Positions 54,536-64,000 are shown, numbered from the stretch's first letter. The stretch is DNA of 64,000 bases from Phyllobacterium sp. 628 (GCF_014189505.1 NZ_CP050303.1:1-64000), one strand, 5' to 3'. The notes: generated by a model not told the origin, from the letters alone. A program made the numbers and translations.

Positions 54536-55330
54536 CTATTCACCCAGTTTGTAGTCCAGGAACCATTTTTTGTTCAGGGTATCAAGTGTGCCATCGGACT
54601 TGAGTGCCGCAATGGCCGTATTGATTGGGCCAACAATATCCGAGCCTTTTGCAAAGATGAATCCGAAGTCTTCCGCGCCGAGAGACCCGCCCACGAGCTT
54701 CAATTTACCGCCAGATGCATCAACATAGCCCTTGCCCGCTGTGCTGTCGGTGAGCACCACGTCAACATCGCCTGTTTTCAAAGCCTGAACACTCGCTCCA
54801 AATGTTTCAAAGAGCTTGATTCTTGGGTTCTTTTCGTCCCCATCCAGCAGATTATTGACCGCTACGTAGAAATTCGTTGTACCGGGCTGTGCCCCAACGA
54901 GACCGTCTTTGATTTGACCAAAACTCTTTGCATCAGAAAAGCGCTTCTCATCGCCTCGAACCAGCATGAATTGTTCGGAGCGCATATAAGGATTGGAAAA
55001 GTCCACCTTCTGTTTGCGCTCATCATTAATGGTGATCCCATCCATCCCAACTTGATACTGATCATCGGAAACGGCCTGAATCATCGCATCCCAACTTGTG
55101 TTGAGATACTTAACCTTGAAATTCAGTCGCTTGGCTATCTCGTTCATCGCATCATATTCCCACCCCTCCACCTTGCCACTTTTAGGATTGACAAACTGCA
55201 AGGGCGGATAGGCGTTTTCAGTTACAACTGTCACGGTTTTTCCGCCCAGATCGGGCAGACCAGCTGCTGTGGCGGAGAGAGACATTGTAGCGAGAATTAG
55301 TCCAGTCAGAACGATAGATCGCAAATTCAT
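54536..55330 (-). CDS. Amino-acid ABC transporter substrate-binding protein, family 3
   Basis: 264 residues from ATG 55330 with gagg upstream; TTG 55342 is an alternative. Signal peptide IVLTGLILATMSLSATAAGL. Family 3 features: VVTENAYPPLQFVNPKSGKV, EGWEYDAMNEIAKRLNFKVK and VDVVLTDSTAGKGYV. No permease or ATPase is next to it, so it is an orphan binding protein. Confidence 0.92.
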   Translation of the reverse strand: MNLRSIVLTGLILATMSLSATAAGLPDLGGKTVTVVTENAYPPLQFVNPKSGKVEGWEYDAMNEIAKRLNFKVKYLNTSWDAMIQAVSDDQYQVGMDGITINDERKQKVDFSNPYMRSEQFMLVRGDEKRFSDAKSFGQIKDGLVGAQPGTTNFYVAVNNLLDGDEKNPRIKLFETFGASVQALKTGDVDVVLTDSTAGKGYVDASGGKLKLVGGSLGAEDFGFIFAKGSDIVGPINTAIAALKSDGTLDTLNKKWFLDYKLGE

Positions 55331-55758
55331 AAGAAACCTCAATCAACGTGTTTTGGTCAAAGGAAGCTGAGATCACACTGCCTCAACTCAAGTGACGGTC
55401 TAAAGCACCTGCTGCCAGCAACGTTAGATAGGATCATTTGCGGCGGCACAGGTTCGCGAACGGCTCATGGGTGCGAAATCAATATCGCAATTTACTGCAC
55501 AGCATGAGAGCTTCAGCTCGGCCAGATCACCGGGACAGAGCTTTTTCCACCCCAGTTATTGGCGCAAGAAATTTGCCATGCATAGTTGGCATATGCCGAC
55601 CATTTTGGCTTGATCGCACTCGGTCAGTCTGTTGTCAGGCACCTAGGTCGTGGCACAATATTATTGAAATGAACGGGTCGCCGTTTCCGTCATATGCCGA
55701 CTATTCGACACCAAAAGCTTGTTGTTACAACGTTCAAGACAACAGCCAGGAAGGCAAT
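55331..55758. other. 428-bp region, mostly without a gene
   Basis: An open plus-strand frame from 55438 runs into the next gene but has no features before 55759. It holds the atatgccgac motif twice (55591 and 55692), see the motif entry. Otherwise I see nothing. Confidence 0.45.
55691..55706 (+). promoter_or_regulatory. Shared upstream element catatgccgactattc, copy 1
   Basis: The exact 16-mer is also found upstream of the gene at 63744, in the same orientation to its gene. Here it ends 52 bp before the ATG. A partial third copy (ggcatatgccgac) lies at 55589-55601. Confidence 0.55.
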
Positions 55759-56160
55759 ATGATGATCTCATTTCAGTGGATTAAGTCAGCACTCATTTGT
55801 TCCGCAGTGGGCGCTGTTGGATTGCCAGGAACTGCTCTCGCCTGTGAGAACTGGGTTCTGGGTGACGCGTTCAATCTTACCCAGGCGAATGGCGCTTTCG
55901 TAAAAGTTAGAGACGTTCACAAATCAGGTGACCAAATTGAAGCATCAGCAAGATACAGCGGCAACGGGGGATATCTGTCCGGTTCACTTTACAGTGACGG
56001 TAGACTCAAATTCACCGTCCGTTGGGACAATGGATCTGTAGGCGATTACACTGCTCATGTCGAAGAAAGCGGTGAAGTGGTGGATGGTCGCACATACGAC
56101 AGAAGTCACCCAGCCAGCTGGTCGAAATGGAGAATGCACGCTATCGAGTGTGACGACTAA
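55759..56160 (+). CDS. Small exported protein of unknown function
   Basis: 133 residues from ATG 55759, with aggaagg upstream; the frame is open far upstream but unsupported. Signal peptide SALICSAVGAVGLPGTALA, cleavage before CENWV. The mature ~105 residues look all-beta (IEASARYSGNGGYLSGSLY, LKFTVRWDNGSVGDYTAHVE) with cysteines at the two ends that may form a disulfide. A small secreted binding protein is conceivable. Confidence 0.7.
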   Translation: MMISFQWIKSALICSAVGAVGLPGTALACENWVLGDAFNLTQANGAFVKVRDVHKSGDQIEASARYSGNGGYLSGSLYSDGRLKFTVRWDNGSVGDYTAHVEESGEVVDGRTYDRSHPASWSKWRMHAIECDD

Positions 56161-56284
56161 ATTTGAGCATATACTGTTCCTTCAAATAACATGATGACAG
56201 CACTGGACACAGCACGCGGGTAGTGTGGCTGTGGCCGGTGCTGAAATGCATTCGTGCGCAGGCTCGACCACAAAGTTGAACATG

Positions 56285-56314
56285 AAAATGCCCAGCTGCT
56301 AAGCCGGGCATTTT
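56285..56314. terminator. Bidirectional hairpin terminator
   Basis: Perfect 9-bp arms aaaatgccc and gggcatttt with a 12-base loop and A/T tracts at both sides. It lies between convergent genes and 15 bp beyond the stop of the minus-strand binding-protein gene. Confidence 0.85.
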
Positions 56315-56328
56315 GATTTGGTACTGTA

Positions 56329-57444
56329 TCACTGCTGGACGTAGGTATAAGCGCCGTTCTTACCCTTCTTCCATTCATACATGACATAACCGGGCAATTT
56401 CGGATCCCCTTTATTATCGAAGGAGATGGCACCGAGAACAGTCTTGAAGGACCCTTTACCCTTGAGTGTCTTGGCAACGGTTTCAGGATCATTGGACTTG
56501 GCTGCCGTCGCTGCCGCAGCAAGTGTCTGGGCTGCGGCATAGGCGTAAAGCGTATACGCCTCAGGTTCAAAGCCCGCGGTCCGGAACTTGTCGACAATCT
56601 TCTTGTTTGCCGGGTTTATACGTGGATCCGGGCCGAAGGTATTCAAAGTGCCTGCCACTGCATCACCAGCAATTGCCGCGAGTTCATTCGTCGCAATACC
56701 GTCGCCGGAAATGAAGGTCACTTTCAGACCCTGATCGGCCAATTGGCGGATGATCAAGCCACCCTCCGTGTGGAGACCACCCCAGTAAAGGACGCTAATG
56801 CCAGCCTGCTTCGCCTTGGCGATCAGCGCGGAAAAGTCCTTGTCGCCGACATTGACGCCCTCATAGAGGGTTGCCTTAATGCCTTTACCTTCAAGCGTTT
56901 TCTTCGTCTCGTCGGCAAGACCCTGCCCATAAGGCGTCTTGTCGTGAATCACGGCAATCTTTGCGTTCTTGAAGTGCTTGGCAATATATTCACCGGCGAT
57001 GCCGCCCTGCTGGTCGTCACGGCCGCACGTGCGGAATGTGTTCCATAGGCCGCGTTCGGTGAACACAGGATTGGTTGCGGCGGGGGTGATTTCAACTATA
57101 CCGTTCTCCGAATAGACCTCCGATGCCGGAATGGACACACCGGAGTTAAAGTGTCCGATGACGAATTTGACGCCATCTGCCACGAACTTGTTGGCAACCG
57201 AAACACCCTGCTTGGCATCTGAGGCGTCGTCGCCCAGCACAATCTTGATCTTCTCGCCGTTGAGACCACCGGCGGCATTGATGTCAGCAATGGCAGCCTC
57301 CGCTCCCTTCTGGATCTGTGCACCAAAGGCAGCATTTGGACCGGTCAGTGGAGCTCCGATACCGACCAAAATATCGGCATTGGCGTGACTGCTGAAAACG
57401 AGCATTGCTGCAACTGCAACGCTCGATAAAAGGGACATTTTCAT
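56329..57444 (-). CDS. livK: Branched-chain amino-acid ABC substrate-binding protein (LivK-like)
   Basis: 371 residues with a signal peptide ([19 protein letters not shown]). Family features: [58 protein letters not shown]. Typical of Leu/Ile/Val-binding proteins that feed LivHMGF. None of those genes is here, so it uses a transporter encoded elsewhere. cggag precedes the ATG. Confidence 0.93.
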   Translation of the reverse strand: MKMSLLSSVAVAAMLVFSSHANADILVGIGAPLTGPNAAFGAQIQKGAEAAIADINAAGGLNGEKIKIVLGDDASDAKQGVSVANKFVADGVKFVIGHFNSGVSIPASEVYSENGIVEITPAATNPVFTERGLWNTFRTCGRDDQQGGIAGEYIAKHFKNAKIAVIHDKTPYGQGLADETKKTLEGKGIKATLYEGVNVGDKDFSALIAKAKQAGISVLYWGGLHTEGGLIIRQLADQGLKVTFISGDGIATNELAAIAGDAVAGTLNTFGPDPRINPANKKIVDKFRTAGFEPEAYTLYAYAAAQTLAAAATAAKSNDPETVAKTLKGKGSFKTVLGAISFDNKGDPKLPGYVMYEWKKGKNGAYTYVQQ

Positions 57445-57574
57445 TTTGAACTCCGGTTTTAAGTGGATATTGCGGTTCGCTCTGACAAAGCTTTTTAAGA
57501 CAAAGCGAGCCGCCTCTGCATTTCCCTGTTGATCAGGTAGATGAGATGGGGATCAAGTTAAGCGCGTGGTGATT

Positions 57575-60500
57575 TCACCACTTCACGCGCATGCCGAGAT
57601 TGCCGTTTACGGCATAGCTGCCGGCGCCTTCCAGGCTGCTGTTGATGGATGCCTCGCCATAGAGCGAATATTTGTCATTGTGCCAGTTATAGGAACCACC
57701 GATGCCAAGCCCGCCCCATAGCCGGTCATCGCGGTTGGCAAAGTCCAGTCCCGCAACACTCACCTTCGAGCCGTTGAGGAACTCGTAATAGAGATTGGCA
57801 ATGCCATAGACTGATGTCCGGCTCACCGTGCCGTTGCTGGAGACAAATGTGTCCTGATGCTCGACATTGATGCCAAGACGACCCCGGAAGCTGTCGCCCT
57901 GTTTGAGAGAGACAGCGGCATTGGCTTTGTCGGTAAAGCTGTCAAAGTCGACGGAGGAATAGATAAGCTGCGCCTGCGGGGTAATGATGAAGCCATTGGC
58001 CATCTCGAACCGCTTGCCCGCCTCAATAGACAGCGCATAGCCGGTACCATCGATTCCATCGGTGCCACGCCCACCCGGCAGGCTCGAGGCGAGGCTGGTG
58101 TCAAACCAGCTATACTGGGCAAGCGCGTCGGCATAAAAACCGGTATCGCCATACCAGGTCAGGCTGGTACCAATGCCGTAACCGTCCACGTCGATCTTGC
58201 CGCCGCCAAAGGGCGATGTGATATTGGCCGAGACCTGACCGTAACTGGCAAAGACACCGCCGATCAGCCGGCCGTCAGCCGTATCGGCCAGCTGGAAGTC
58301 AGCTCCCGATTGCAGCTTCCACGTATCCGCATCAAATTGGGTTGATGCTGTCGAGATGTCAGGCTTGCTGACATTGTGTGCACCTTCGATCCTTGCCCAA
58401 ATACCATTGCCATCCATCACCGGCTTTGCACCCGATGCATTGGCGTCGGCCGTATCTGCCGCATTCGGACGCTGCCAGTAACGGTTGCCCACACGCTGCT
58501 GCAAAGTCCCCGGCTGGTTCAACAGCTGCATGGCCTTTGGCAGGTTCTCATAAATCGGCACGCCGGAGGAATAGATCGTGCTGCCATCCGCATTGACCGA
58601 GGACAGATAGAAGCCCTGATCGGTCGGCTTCTGCAGTACCCGGTAGCCATAGGCCCCGGCATCGACCGGCGCACCGAGCATGAAAGCCGATGCAGTCGAT
58701 GTTCCCGCAACATCAATCAGCTTGATGCCATTTTGCGTGCGGGCACCGGTGCCGCCAACATTGTTGACGAACAGAAGCGAGCTGCCCGAGACGTTGCCGC
58801 CAACCACAATCATGTCGGTTGCGGAATTATCGCCACCGAGCTTCGCATCAAGCCGCACCGAGCCGCCCTCGCCGGCAAAATTGCCGGAAAAACGTGTGAC
58901 GTCGCCCGTGCCGCCATCGGCAAGCGTGAGAACGCCCGGTGCCCGGTTAATGAAAGTCTCCAGTCCATTGAACTGTGTCAGCTCGGCAATCGCCGCATTG
59001 CTGGCGGCGATCAATGTCTTGGCACTGGTGTTAATCAGCGTGTCATTGCCACCGCCGAATTCGTTGGTACCGCTGGCCGTGTTCCACGTACCATTGTTGT
59101 TGAACGTGCTGTCGGCATTGGTTGGATATTTGCCGCCGGAGAGGTCAATTGTGCCGGTGATTACTCCGGTATTGGTGATGGTGACAGGTGCCTTGCCGGT
59201 GACTGCAATCGCCAGACCTGTCGAAGCTCCATTCAGATTGCTGATCAGGCCATTGTTAGTGATGAATGTGCCACCGGAGCCTTCGTTCTGTACCTGAATA
59301 CCACTCAGCGCACCGCGCACCGAGCCCAATGATCCGATCGTGATATCAATATTGCCTTTTGTGCGGCCTGAGTTGAAAGCGTCGATACCGGATTTCGTTG
59401 TTCCTACGGCATCGCCATTATTGACGATGGTGCTGCCTCCGGAACCATCATTTCTGATCCCGATAGCGGTTGTACCCCGCGTGGATCCTTCTGCGTCAAT
59501 GATTGCATTCTGGCTGCTGAAGGCATTGAAAATAGCCAGTCCCTTTGATCCGGTGCCGATCACATCGCCCGTTGTGGTGATCTTCGCATCGCCTGAACCA
59601 TAATTGACGGCATAGACCCCTTCAGTACCACCGCTCACATTATGCGCTTTGATATCAAGATTGACGGCATTATGCGCGTTAAGCGCATAAATACCCCCAT
59701 AGACGCCGCCATTGATATCACCGGTCACAGCTATCGTGGTATTACCCGCACCCCGATTGGTCGAAAGAATACCCTGCGTGCCACCTTTGACATTCGTTGC
59801 ACTGATATTGAGATCACCAGCGGAATCTTCATTGGTGGCCCGGATACCCGCCTTCGTCTGTGCCGTCACATCGCCAGTGGACGAAATACTGGTTGAACCG
59901 GTTCCAATGTTTTGAACAGAGATGCCATAAACACCACCCGTAACTTTGGCTGAAGTGATTGTCAGATTTTTCGCATGGATACTGTTGAGCGCATAAATAC
60001 CAACATGGCCTGCGCCAGCCACATCTCCGGTCGAAGCGATGCTGGTGTCGCCCATACCGTTGTTTTTGGCTTGGATGCCATCATAACCGCCTGTGACGCT
60101 GGCTGCATTGATAATTAAATTTCTTGTACCCCCACCATTGTAGGCTTGAACGCCATTGCTTGTGGCACCTGTAACATGGCCAGTAGTAGTGATACGGGTA
60201 TCACCAACGCCGCCGTTTTCAGCATGAACACCAGCAAAACCGCCAGAAATATTGGTAGCCTCGACCGTCATATTTCCCGCACTGGCCGCATTACTCACAT
60301 CAGTGCCATTCTTGCCTCCTTGCACATCACCCGTCGTCGTGATGTTCGTATCGCCCGTGCCAAAGTTTCTAGCGTAGATACCGTAAGCACCACCCGTGAC
60401 CTTAACGGCATTGACCTTAAGATCAGTGGCATTTTGCGAACTATTTGCGAAAATTCCGAAGCCTTTTTCCCCCTGTACATCACCTGTGGCGGTAATGTTT

Positions 60501-62368
60501 AATTCTCCGGCAGCCCGATGAAAGACAAAAATACCGTACTTCCCACCCTTTACGCCATTGGCTTGAATTGTGAGGGCACCTGTGCCGTCCGAAAGATCTT
60601 CGGCTCTAATACCTTTGCCCGACAAGGCGGTTACATTCCCGGTAGCAACAATGGTCGTGCTTCCCGTTCCGGCATTATACGCACGGATGCCGGTATCGTT
60701 ACCTGCAACGTTTGCTGCACGGATGGTCAGGTCGTGGGCGCTTAATGCATTGCGGCCCGAAATACCATCGCCCCCTCCGACCACATCGCCGGACGCGGTG
60801 ATCGTTGTGTCTCCCGTGCCGGCATTCCGAGCAGAGATTCCGTAACCAGAACCGTTGACATTGGTGGCCGTGATATTCAAGTTTCTCGCGGTTGTGTCAT
60901 TGTACGCGCCGATGCCAGCTTGTGATAACCCGGTCACATCTCCGGTCGCTGTGATTGCCGTGTCCGCAGTGCCTCGGTTTATAGCAAAGATGCCGTAACT
61001 ACCGCCACTGACTTTTGCTGAGTTGATGGTCAGATTGCGAGCGGGTGACCCGTTGAGGACGTTAATGCCGTCTTTGCCTCCTTGCACATCACCCGTCGTC
61101 GTGATGTTTGCATCGCCCGTACCAAAGTTTTTAGCGACGATACCGTAATTATCACCCGTGACTTTGGCAGCTGTGATCTTCAGATCGGTGGCATTTTGCG
61201 AATTGTCTACGACTATACCGGAGCCTTTTTCCCCCTCCACATCACCTGTGGCGGTAATGTTTAATTCTCCGGCAGCCCGATGAAAGACAAAAATGCCGTA
61301 ATTTCTACCCTTTACGCCATTGGCTTGAATTGTGAGGGCACCTGTGCCGTCCGAAAGATCTTCGGCTCTAATACCTGTATTCAACGAAGCAGTTACATTC
61401 CCGGTAGCCACAATGGTCGTGCTTCCCGTTCCGGCATTATACGCACGGATGCCGGTATCGTAACCTGCAACGTTTGCTGCACGGATGGTCAGGTCGTGGG
61501 CGCTTAATGCATTGCGGCCCGAAATACCATCGCCCCCTCCGACCACGCCGCCGGTTGCCACAATTGTAGTATCACCGGTGCCGCCGTTAAAAGCGCGAAT
61601 GCCGTTGGTTGCACCGCTGACGTCGCCAGTCGTTGTGATCTTCGTGTTGCCGCCCAAATTTGAAGCGTAAATACCATCTCCACCACTGCTCACCTTGCCG
61701 GAATTGATTATCAAGTCGTGCGCGGAGTTAAGAACATATATTCCGGCAACCCCACCGATCACATCACCTGTTGTGTTGATGATCACTCCACCAGTGCCGC
61801 TATTCACCGCACGAATAGCAGTATTGCTACCAGTGACGTTGACCGCATTGATGGTCAGGCCACTACCTGCTGAATTAAAGGCACCAATGCCGACACCATT
61901 TGTTGCTGTTATATCGCCAGTCGCGGTGATGCTGGTGCTGCCGGTGCCACTATTGGCCGTATGGATTCCGCTATACACACCTTTGATATTGCCATTGGTG
62001 TTGATCGTTACCGAGCCTTGCGTCGAAGCGGGCGAATTGGATTGAACAAACAAGCCAGTGCCGACACCACCATTATTTGTTGACTCTAAAGATCCGGCAT
62101 TCGTGTCTGTATAAACGAGGTCTCCATTGCCACTGATCTTCACCGCCGCCGCATCATTCGTGAGCACGCTGAATCCCGGTGCTGTGGTGACATTCGCATC
62201 GGGTGCAGAGATTTCCTGTCCGGTCGTATTGGCACCCGAACAGGTGTACATATTTCCTGTTGTCACTGTACAGGCGGCGTAGGCACCCCGGCCATAGCTG
62301 AACAGTGCTGTTCCAATCATGGCCGTTGTCAGCAGCAGCCGGTTCTTCAGTGTCTTATCCATCTTCAT
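57575..62368 (-). CDS. Autotransporter adhesin-like protein (type Va)
   Basis: 1597 residues. Signal peptide LLLTTAMIGTALFSYGRGAYA, then a pair of cysteines (ACTVTTGNMYTCSG). The passenger to about 1060 is made of ~50-residue units, each with two halves like GDVxGGxDGIxxxN...LTIxAxxV and GIxAxNxGTGDTxITATGDV, predicting a long right-handed beta-helix. A linker region follows (FINRAPGVLTLADGGTGDV), then the C-terminal ~300-residue beta-barrel with GIWARIEG, YGIGTSLTWYGDTGFYADAL and the terminal LGMRVKW. Surface adhesion is the usual role. It begins 81 bp after the TIGR03032 gene and is probably co-transcribed with it. Confidence 0.92.
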   Translation of the reverse strand: MKMDKTLKNRLLLTTAMIGTALFSYGRGAYAACTVTTGNMYTCSGANTTGQEISAPDANVTTAPGFSVLTNDAAAVKISGNGDLVYTDTNAGSLESTNNGGVGTGLFVQSNSPASTQGSVTINTNGNIKGVYSGIHTANSGTGSTSITATGDITATNGVGIGAFNSAGSGLTINAVNVTGSNTAIRAVNSGTGGVIINTTGDVIGGVAGIYVLNSAHDLIINSGKVSSGGDGIYASNLGGNTKITTTGDVSGATNGIRAFNGGTGDTTIVATGGVVGGGDGISGRNALSAHDLTIRAANVAGYDTGIRAYNAGTGSTTIVATGNVTASLNTGIRAEDLSDGTGALTIQANGVKGRNYGIFVFHRAAGELNITATGDVEGEKGSGIVVDNSQNATDLKITAAKVTGDNYGIVAKNFGTGDANITTTGDVQGGKDGINVLNGSPARNLTINSAKVSGGSYGIFAINRGTADTAITATGDVTGLSQAGIGAYNDTTARNLNITATNVNGSGYGISARNAGTGDTTITASGDVVGGGDGISGRNALSAHDLTIRAANVAGNDTGIRAYNAGTGSTTIVATGNVTALSGKGIRAEDLSDGTGALTIQANGVKGGKYGIFVFHRAAGELNITATGDVQGEKGFGIFANSSQNATDLKVNAVKVTGGAYGIYARNFGTGDTNITTTGDVQGGKNGTDVSNAASAGNMTVEATNISGGFAGVHAENGGVGDTRITTTGHVTGATSNGVQAYNGGGTRNLIINAASVTGGYDGIQAKNNGMGDTSIASTGDVAGAGHVGIYALNSIHAKNLTITSAKVTGGVYGISVQNIGTGSTSISSTGDVTAQTKAGIRATNEDSAGDLNISATNVKGGTQGILSTNRGAGNTTIAVTGDINGGVYGGIYALNAHNAVNLDIKAHNVSGGTEGVYAVNYGSGDAKITTTGDVIGTGSKGLAIFNAFSSQNAIIDAEGSTRGTTAIGIRNDGSGGSTIVNNGDAVGTTKSGIDAFNSGRTKGNIDITIGSLGSVRGALSGIQVQNEGSGGTFITNNGLISNLNGASTGLAIAVTGKAPVTITNTGVITGTIDLSGGKYPTNADSTFNNNGTWNTASGTNEFGGGNDTLINTSAKTLIAASNAAIAELTQFNGLETFINRAPGVLTLADGGTGDVTRFSGNFAGEGGSVRLDAKLGGDNSATDMIVVGGNVSGSSLLFVNNVGGTGARTQNGIKLIDVAGTSTASAFMLGAPVDAGAYGYRVLQKPTDQGFYLSSVNADGSTIYSSGVPIYENLPKAMQLLNQPGTLQQRVGNRYWQRPNAADTADANASGAKPVMDGNGIWARIEGAHNVSKPDISTASTQFDADTWKLQSGADFQLADTADGRLIGGVFASYGQVSANITSPFGGGKIDVDGYGIGTSLTWYGDTGFYADALAQYSWFDTSLASSLPGGRGTDGIDGTGYALSIEAGKRFEMANGFIITPQAQLIYSSVDFDSFTDKANAAVSLKQGDSFRGRLGINVEHQDTFVSSNGTVSRTSVYGIANLYYEFLNGSKVSVAGLDFANRDDRLWGGLGIGGSYNWHNDKYSLYGEASINSSLEGAGSYAVNGNLGMRVKW
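60314..60784 (-). repeat. In-frame passenger duplication, copy 2
   Basis: About 470 bp nearly identical to 61076-61546 at an exact 762-bp offset (254 codons, five structural units). Both ends diverge abruptly into ordinary, less similar repeat units. Confidence 0.85.
61076..61546 (-). repeat. In-frame passenger duplication, copy 1
   Basis: Partner of 60314-60784. Differences are scattered single bases and a few codons, e.g. the residues after TGNVTA (SLNT here, LSGK in the other copy). Confidence 0.85.
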
Positions 62369-62448
62369 TCATCTTTCTTGAGGCGGATGACCAATCGGCC
62401 TCGCATTCATTGTCTTGCCAGTGGTGCGGTTCTGCGTCGGAGTTTGGC

Positions 62449-63744
62449 TCAGGCGGCAGCCTCAACGGACGCTTGACCGGAGCTCGAACCATCGCAGCGG
62501 GGAGCCGCATGATCTTGCGGTGGCGGCTGATGCGGTATGACGAGAGGATCGTGGGTAATGAGCGTCTCGATCTCGCTGTTGGCAAAGCCCAGCGACATCG
62601 GGCAGGAAATGCCCGCCAAGGTAGCCACGTCGTAGATTTCCGCGACATCACCATCAATGCGGAACCATTCGACACAGGTTCCCGTCTCAAGATCGATCAC
62701 CTGTATGCCGCACCAGGCTTCTGAATCGGCGGCAGTCAGTCGTTCATCCAGTGCCAAACCTTCAAAGCGGGCATAGCGCGGCTTGGACAAACCAACGAAA
62801 GCATAGCGTCCGTGGAATGCCAGACCGCGCAGGAAACCCGGACAGAAGGCAAGACAATGGAATTTGCCTGTCTCACGATCGATCCAGCCAAGCTCACCCG
62901 CACCGGAATTCAGCACCCACAGCCTGTCTTTATAAAGACGCGGCGAATGCGGCATCGACAGTCCATCGCAGATGATTTCGCCGCTCGCCACGTCCATCAC
63001 CATGCCGCCATTCGCACGGCGATCGCGCCAGCCGTCGATCGTGTCGGAACGGCTGACAGCTGTCACATAGCGCGGCATGCCATTTTCCATGGCAAGGCCG
63101 TTGAGATGGCAGCGGTCCTCATCGACAATCGCCGAAATGAACGGCGGCTTCCATATTGGCGTAAAGCTGCGTTTGTGTGAAAGTTTCGCCAGACAATTGT
63201 AGCGGGTGTTGACAAAGATGATCGAGCCATCGGCGAGAAAGCCGATATCGTGAGCATCAAGCGCGCCGGTTGTGTAGGTGATGCGCGGCACATAGCACGC
63301 ATCGAACGTGCTGTTGACCAGCTCACCCGGCTCCAGCACATTCTCGAACCGCTGAATTTGGAACTGCGTTGCCAGCAGCAACGTATCGCCGTGCGCGGCA
63401 ATGCCCATGGCCTTGAGGAACAACCGCTCGTTGATCATCAGCCCGCCATTGGGATTGTGACCCAGCAGATAAAACTTTCCCGACTGATAGGACGAGACTG
63501 CTACCGAAACATCCAGCCGCACCAGAAGACTGACAAAACCCGGTGAAGCGGAATAAGTAACAGTCCCTATGTCTGATGGGGTCGGTTCTTCTTGACGGAG
63601 CGGTTTTGCATGGTGGCCAGCAACTGCATCGTCCGCATCATGCGCGCCGGTTGACGTCTGCAGGAGTGCGATGTCAGCCCCCAGAACATCTATCTCGCCC
63701 AGCGACGCTTCAGTCGAATTCCCGGCTTGTTTTATAGCGCCCAT
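62449..63744 (-). CDS. TIGR03032-family protein
   Basis: 431 residues without signal peptide. The N-terminal ~60 are low in structure. The core has TYSASPGFVSLLVRLDVSVAV-like and SYQSGKFYLLG segments, then LLLATQFQIQRFEN, DAHDIGFLADGSIIFVNTRY and PHSPRLYKDRLWVLNSGAGE, matching the TIGR03032 family, whose fold is probably a beta-propeller and whose function is unknown. It ends in a Pro/Gln/Ser-rich tail. It is upstream of and in the same direction as the autotransporter. The shared 16-bp element lies 55 bp before its ATG. Confidence 0.85.
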   Translation of the reverse strand: MGAIKQAGNSTEASLGEIDVLGADIALLQTSTGAHDADDAVAGHHAKPLRQEEPTPSDIGTVTYSASPGFVSLLVRLDVSVAVSSYQSGKFYLLGHNPNGGLMINERLFLKAMGIAAHGDTLLLATQFQIQRFENVLEPGELVNSTFDACYVPRITYTTGALDAHDIGFLADGSIIFVNTRYNCLAKLSHKRSFTPIWKPPFISAIVDEDRCHLNGLAMENGMPRYVTAVSRSDTIDGWRDRRANGGMVMDVASGEIICDGLSMPHSPRLYKDRLWVLNSGAGELGWIDRETGKFHCLAFCPGFLRGLAFHGRYAFVGLSKPRYARFEGLALDERLTAADSEAWCGIQVIDLETGTCVEWFRIDGDVAEIYDVATLAGISCPMSLGFANSEIETLITHDPLVIPHQPPPQDHAAPRCDGSSSGQASVEAAA

Positions 63745-64000
63745 AAAGTTCCAACCCTCTCAAAAATCTTGGGTCAGTTTTACGAGCGCGTCTCATCGTG
63801 AATAGTCGGCATATGCCAGCAAACGAGGCCATACCGGATGGACTTTTGCGAAGAAATACGTATTTGTTGCCGTTTTGCCGCAAAGTTTGGGCTACAGGAC
63901 AAGGTAGAATTGGGCACATTGGCAAATATCAAGCATGCGCGGAAAGCGGATAAAGAATCGCATGGCCCCGCACCGATCACTCGTGTCAGGCATTCAAAAG
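63745..64000. other. Terminal 256 bp, no complete gene
   Basis: Contains the promoter region of the TIGR03032 gene. A plus-strand frame from ATG 63931 is open to the window end (22 codons), too short to judge. Confidence 0.35.
63800..63815 (-). promoter_or_regulatory. Shared upstream element catatgccgactattc, copy 2
   Basis: Reads catatgccgactattc on the minus strand, extended here to ggcatatgcc (a 10-bp palindrome) at its left side. It begins 55 bp upstream of the TIGR03032 start. Confidence 0.55.

Noticed and set aside
58900-62100. Regular repeats that could suggest a CRISPR array
   Set aside because: They are coding repeats of the autotransporter passenger, about 150 bp long and diverged, without constant short repeats and unique spacers.
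1-64000. tRNA-anchored genomic island boundaries
   Set aside because: I found no tRNA gene, integrase or flanking direct repeat that would define an island.

Overview
The window looks like a chromosome segment of an alphaproteobacterium of the order Hyphomicrobiales (Rhizobiales), most like Brucella/Ochrobactrum or Phyllobacterium. The reasons are moderate GC, many carbohydrate ABC importers paired with LacI and DeoR regulators, an Agrobacterium-style fusion of TagF and PppA, paired NAD(P)-binding/LysR genes and a HrpF/NolX-like protein. The genus is inference. I see no rRNA, tRNA or CRISPR array.

Layout. (1) 1-6714: the end of a type VI secretion (T6SS) cluster, with the TssL tail, TssM, a TagF-PppA fusion, hcp on the opposite strand and an unrecognised gene beside hcp. 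(2) 7023-9158: a Tat-like exported protein of unknown function and a class III nucleotide cyclase. (3) 9230-16593: sugar importer A (MalK-type ATPase, two permeases, binding protein), a TIM-barrel isomerase and a Gfo/Idh dehydrogenase, with a divergent LacI regulator and a clear operator. (4) 16821-25947: a DeoR regulator and operon B (RbsA-type ATPase, two different permeases, binding protein, exported DUF4432 protein, D-ribulokinase-like kinase, HAD phosphatase). (5) 26293-33592: operon C (FGGY kinase broken by a frameshift, binding protein, ATPase, permease, ribitol 2-dehydrogenase-like enzyme) with a divergent class II aldolase. B and C together suggest use of pentitols and pentuloses: ribitol is oxidised to D-ribulose, which is then phosphorylated. 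(6) 33787-40417: a hybrid histidine kinase, a 987-residue HrpF/NolX/HrpK-like protein with two N-terminal repeats and no secretion genes nearby, and a divergent LytR-CpsA-Psr protein. (7) 40611-47293: redox and regulator genes (ArsR, Old Yellow Enzyme, isochorismatase-like hydrolase, LysR, two NAD(P)-binding proteins, LysR). The two NAD(P)-binding genes share a duplicated upstream region. (8) 47735-54475: a mixed region with small hypotheticals, an exported beta-propeller, an MscS channel, a truncated MocR regulator, a LuxR regulator, an HxlR regulator and an internally deleted IS6-family element. (9) 54536-63744: two amino-acid-type binding proteins, a small exported protein, a 1597-residue autotransporter with tandem repeats and a TIGR03032-family gene. 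Two genes here share a 16-bp element at nearly the same distance upstream of their starts.

Family names come from recognising motifs and overall architecture in the translated sequence. No database search was run. Start sites were moved from the longest reading frame where a ribosome binding site or domain boundary favoured a later codon, and this is stated in each case.
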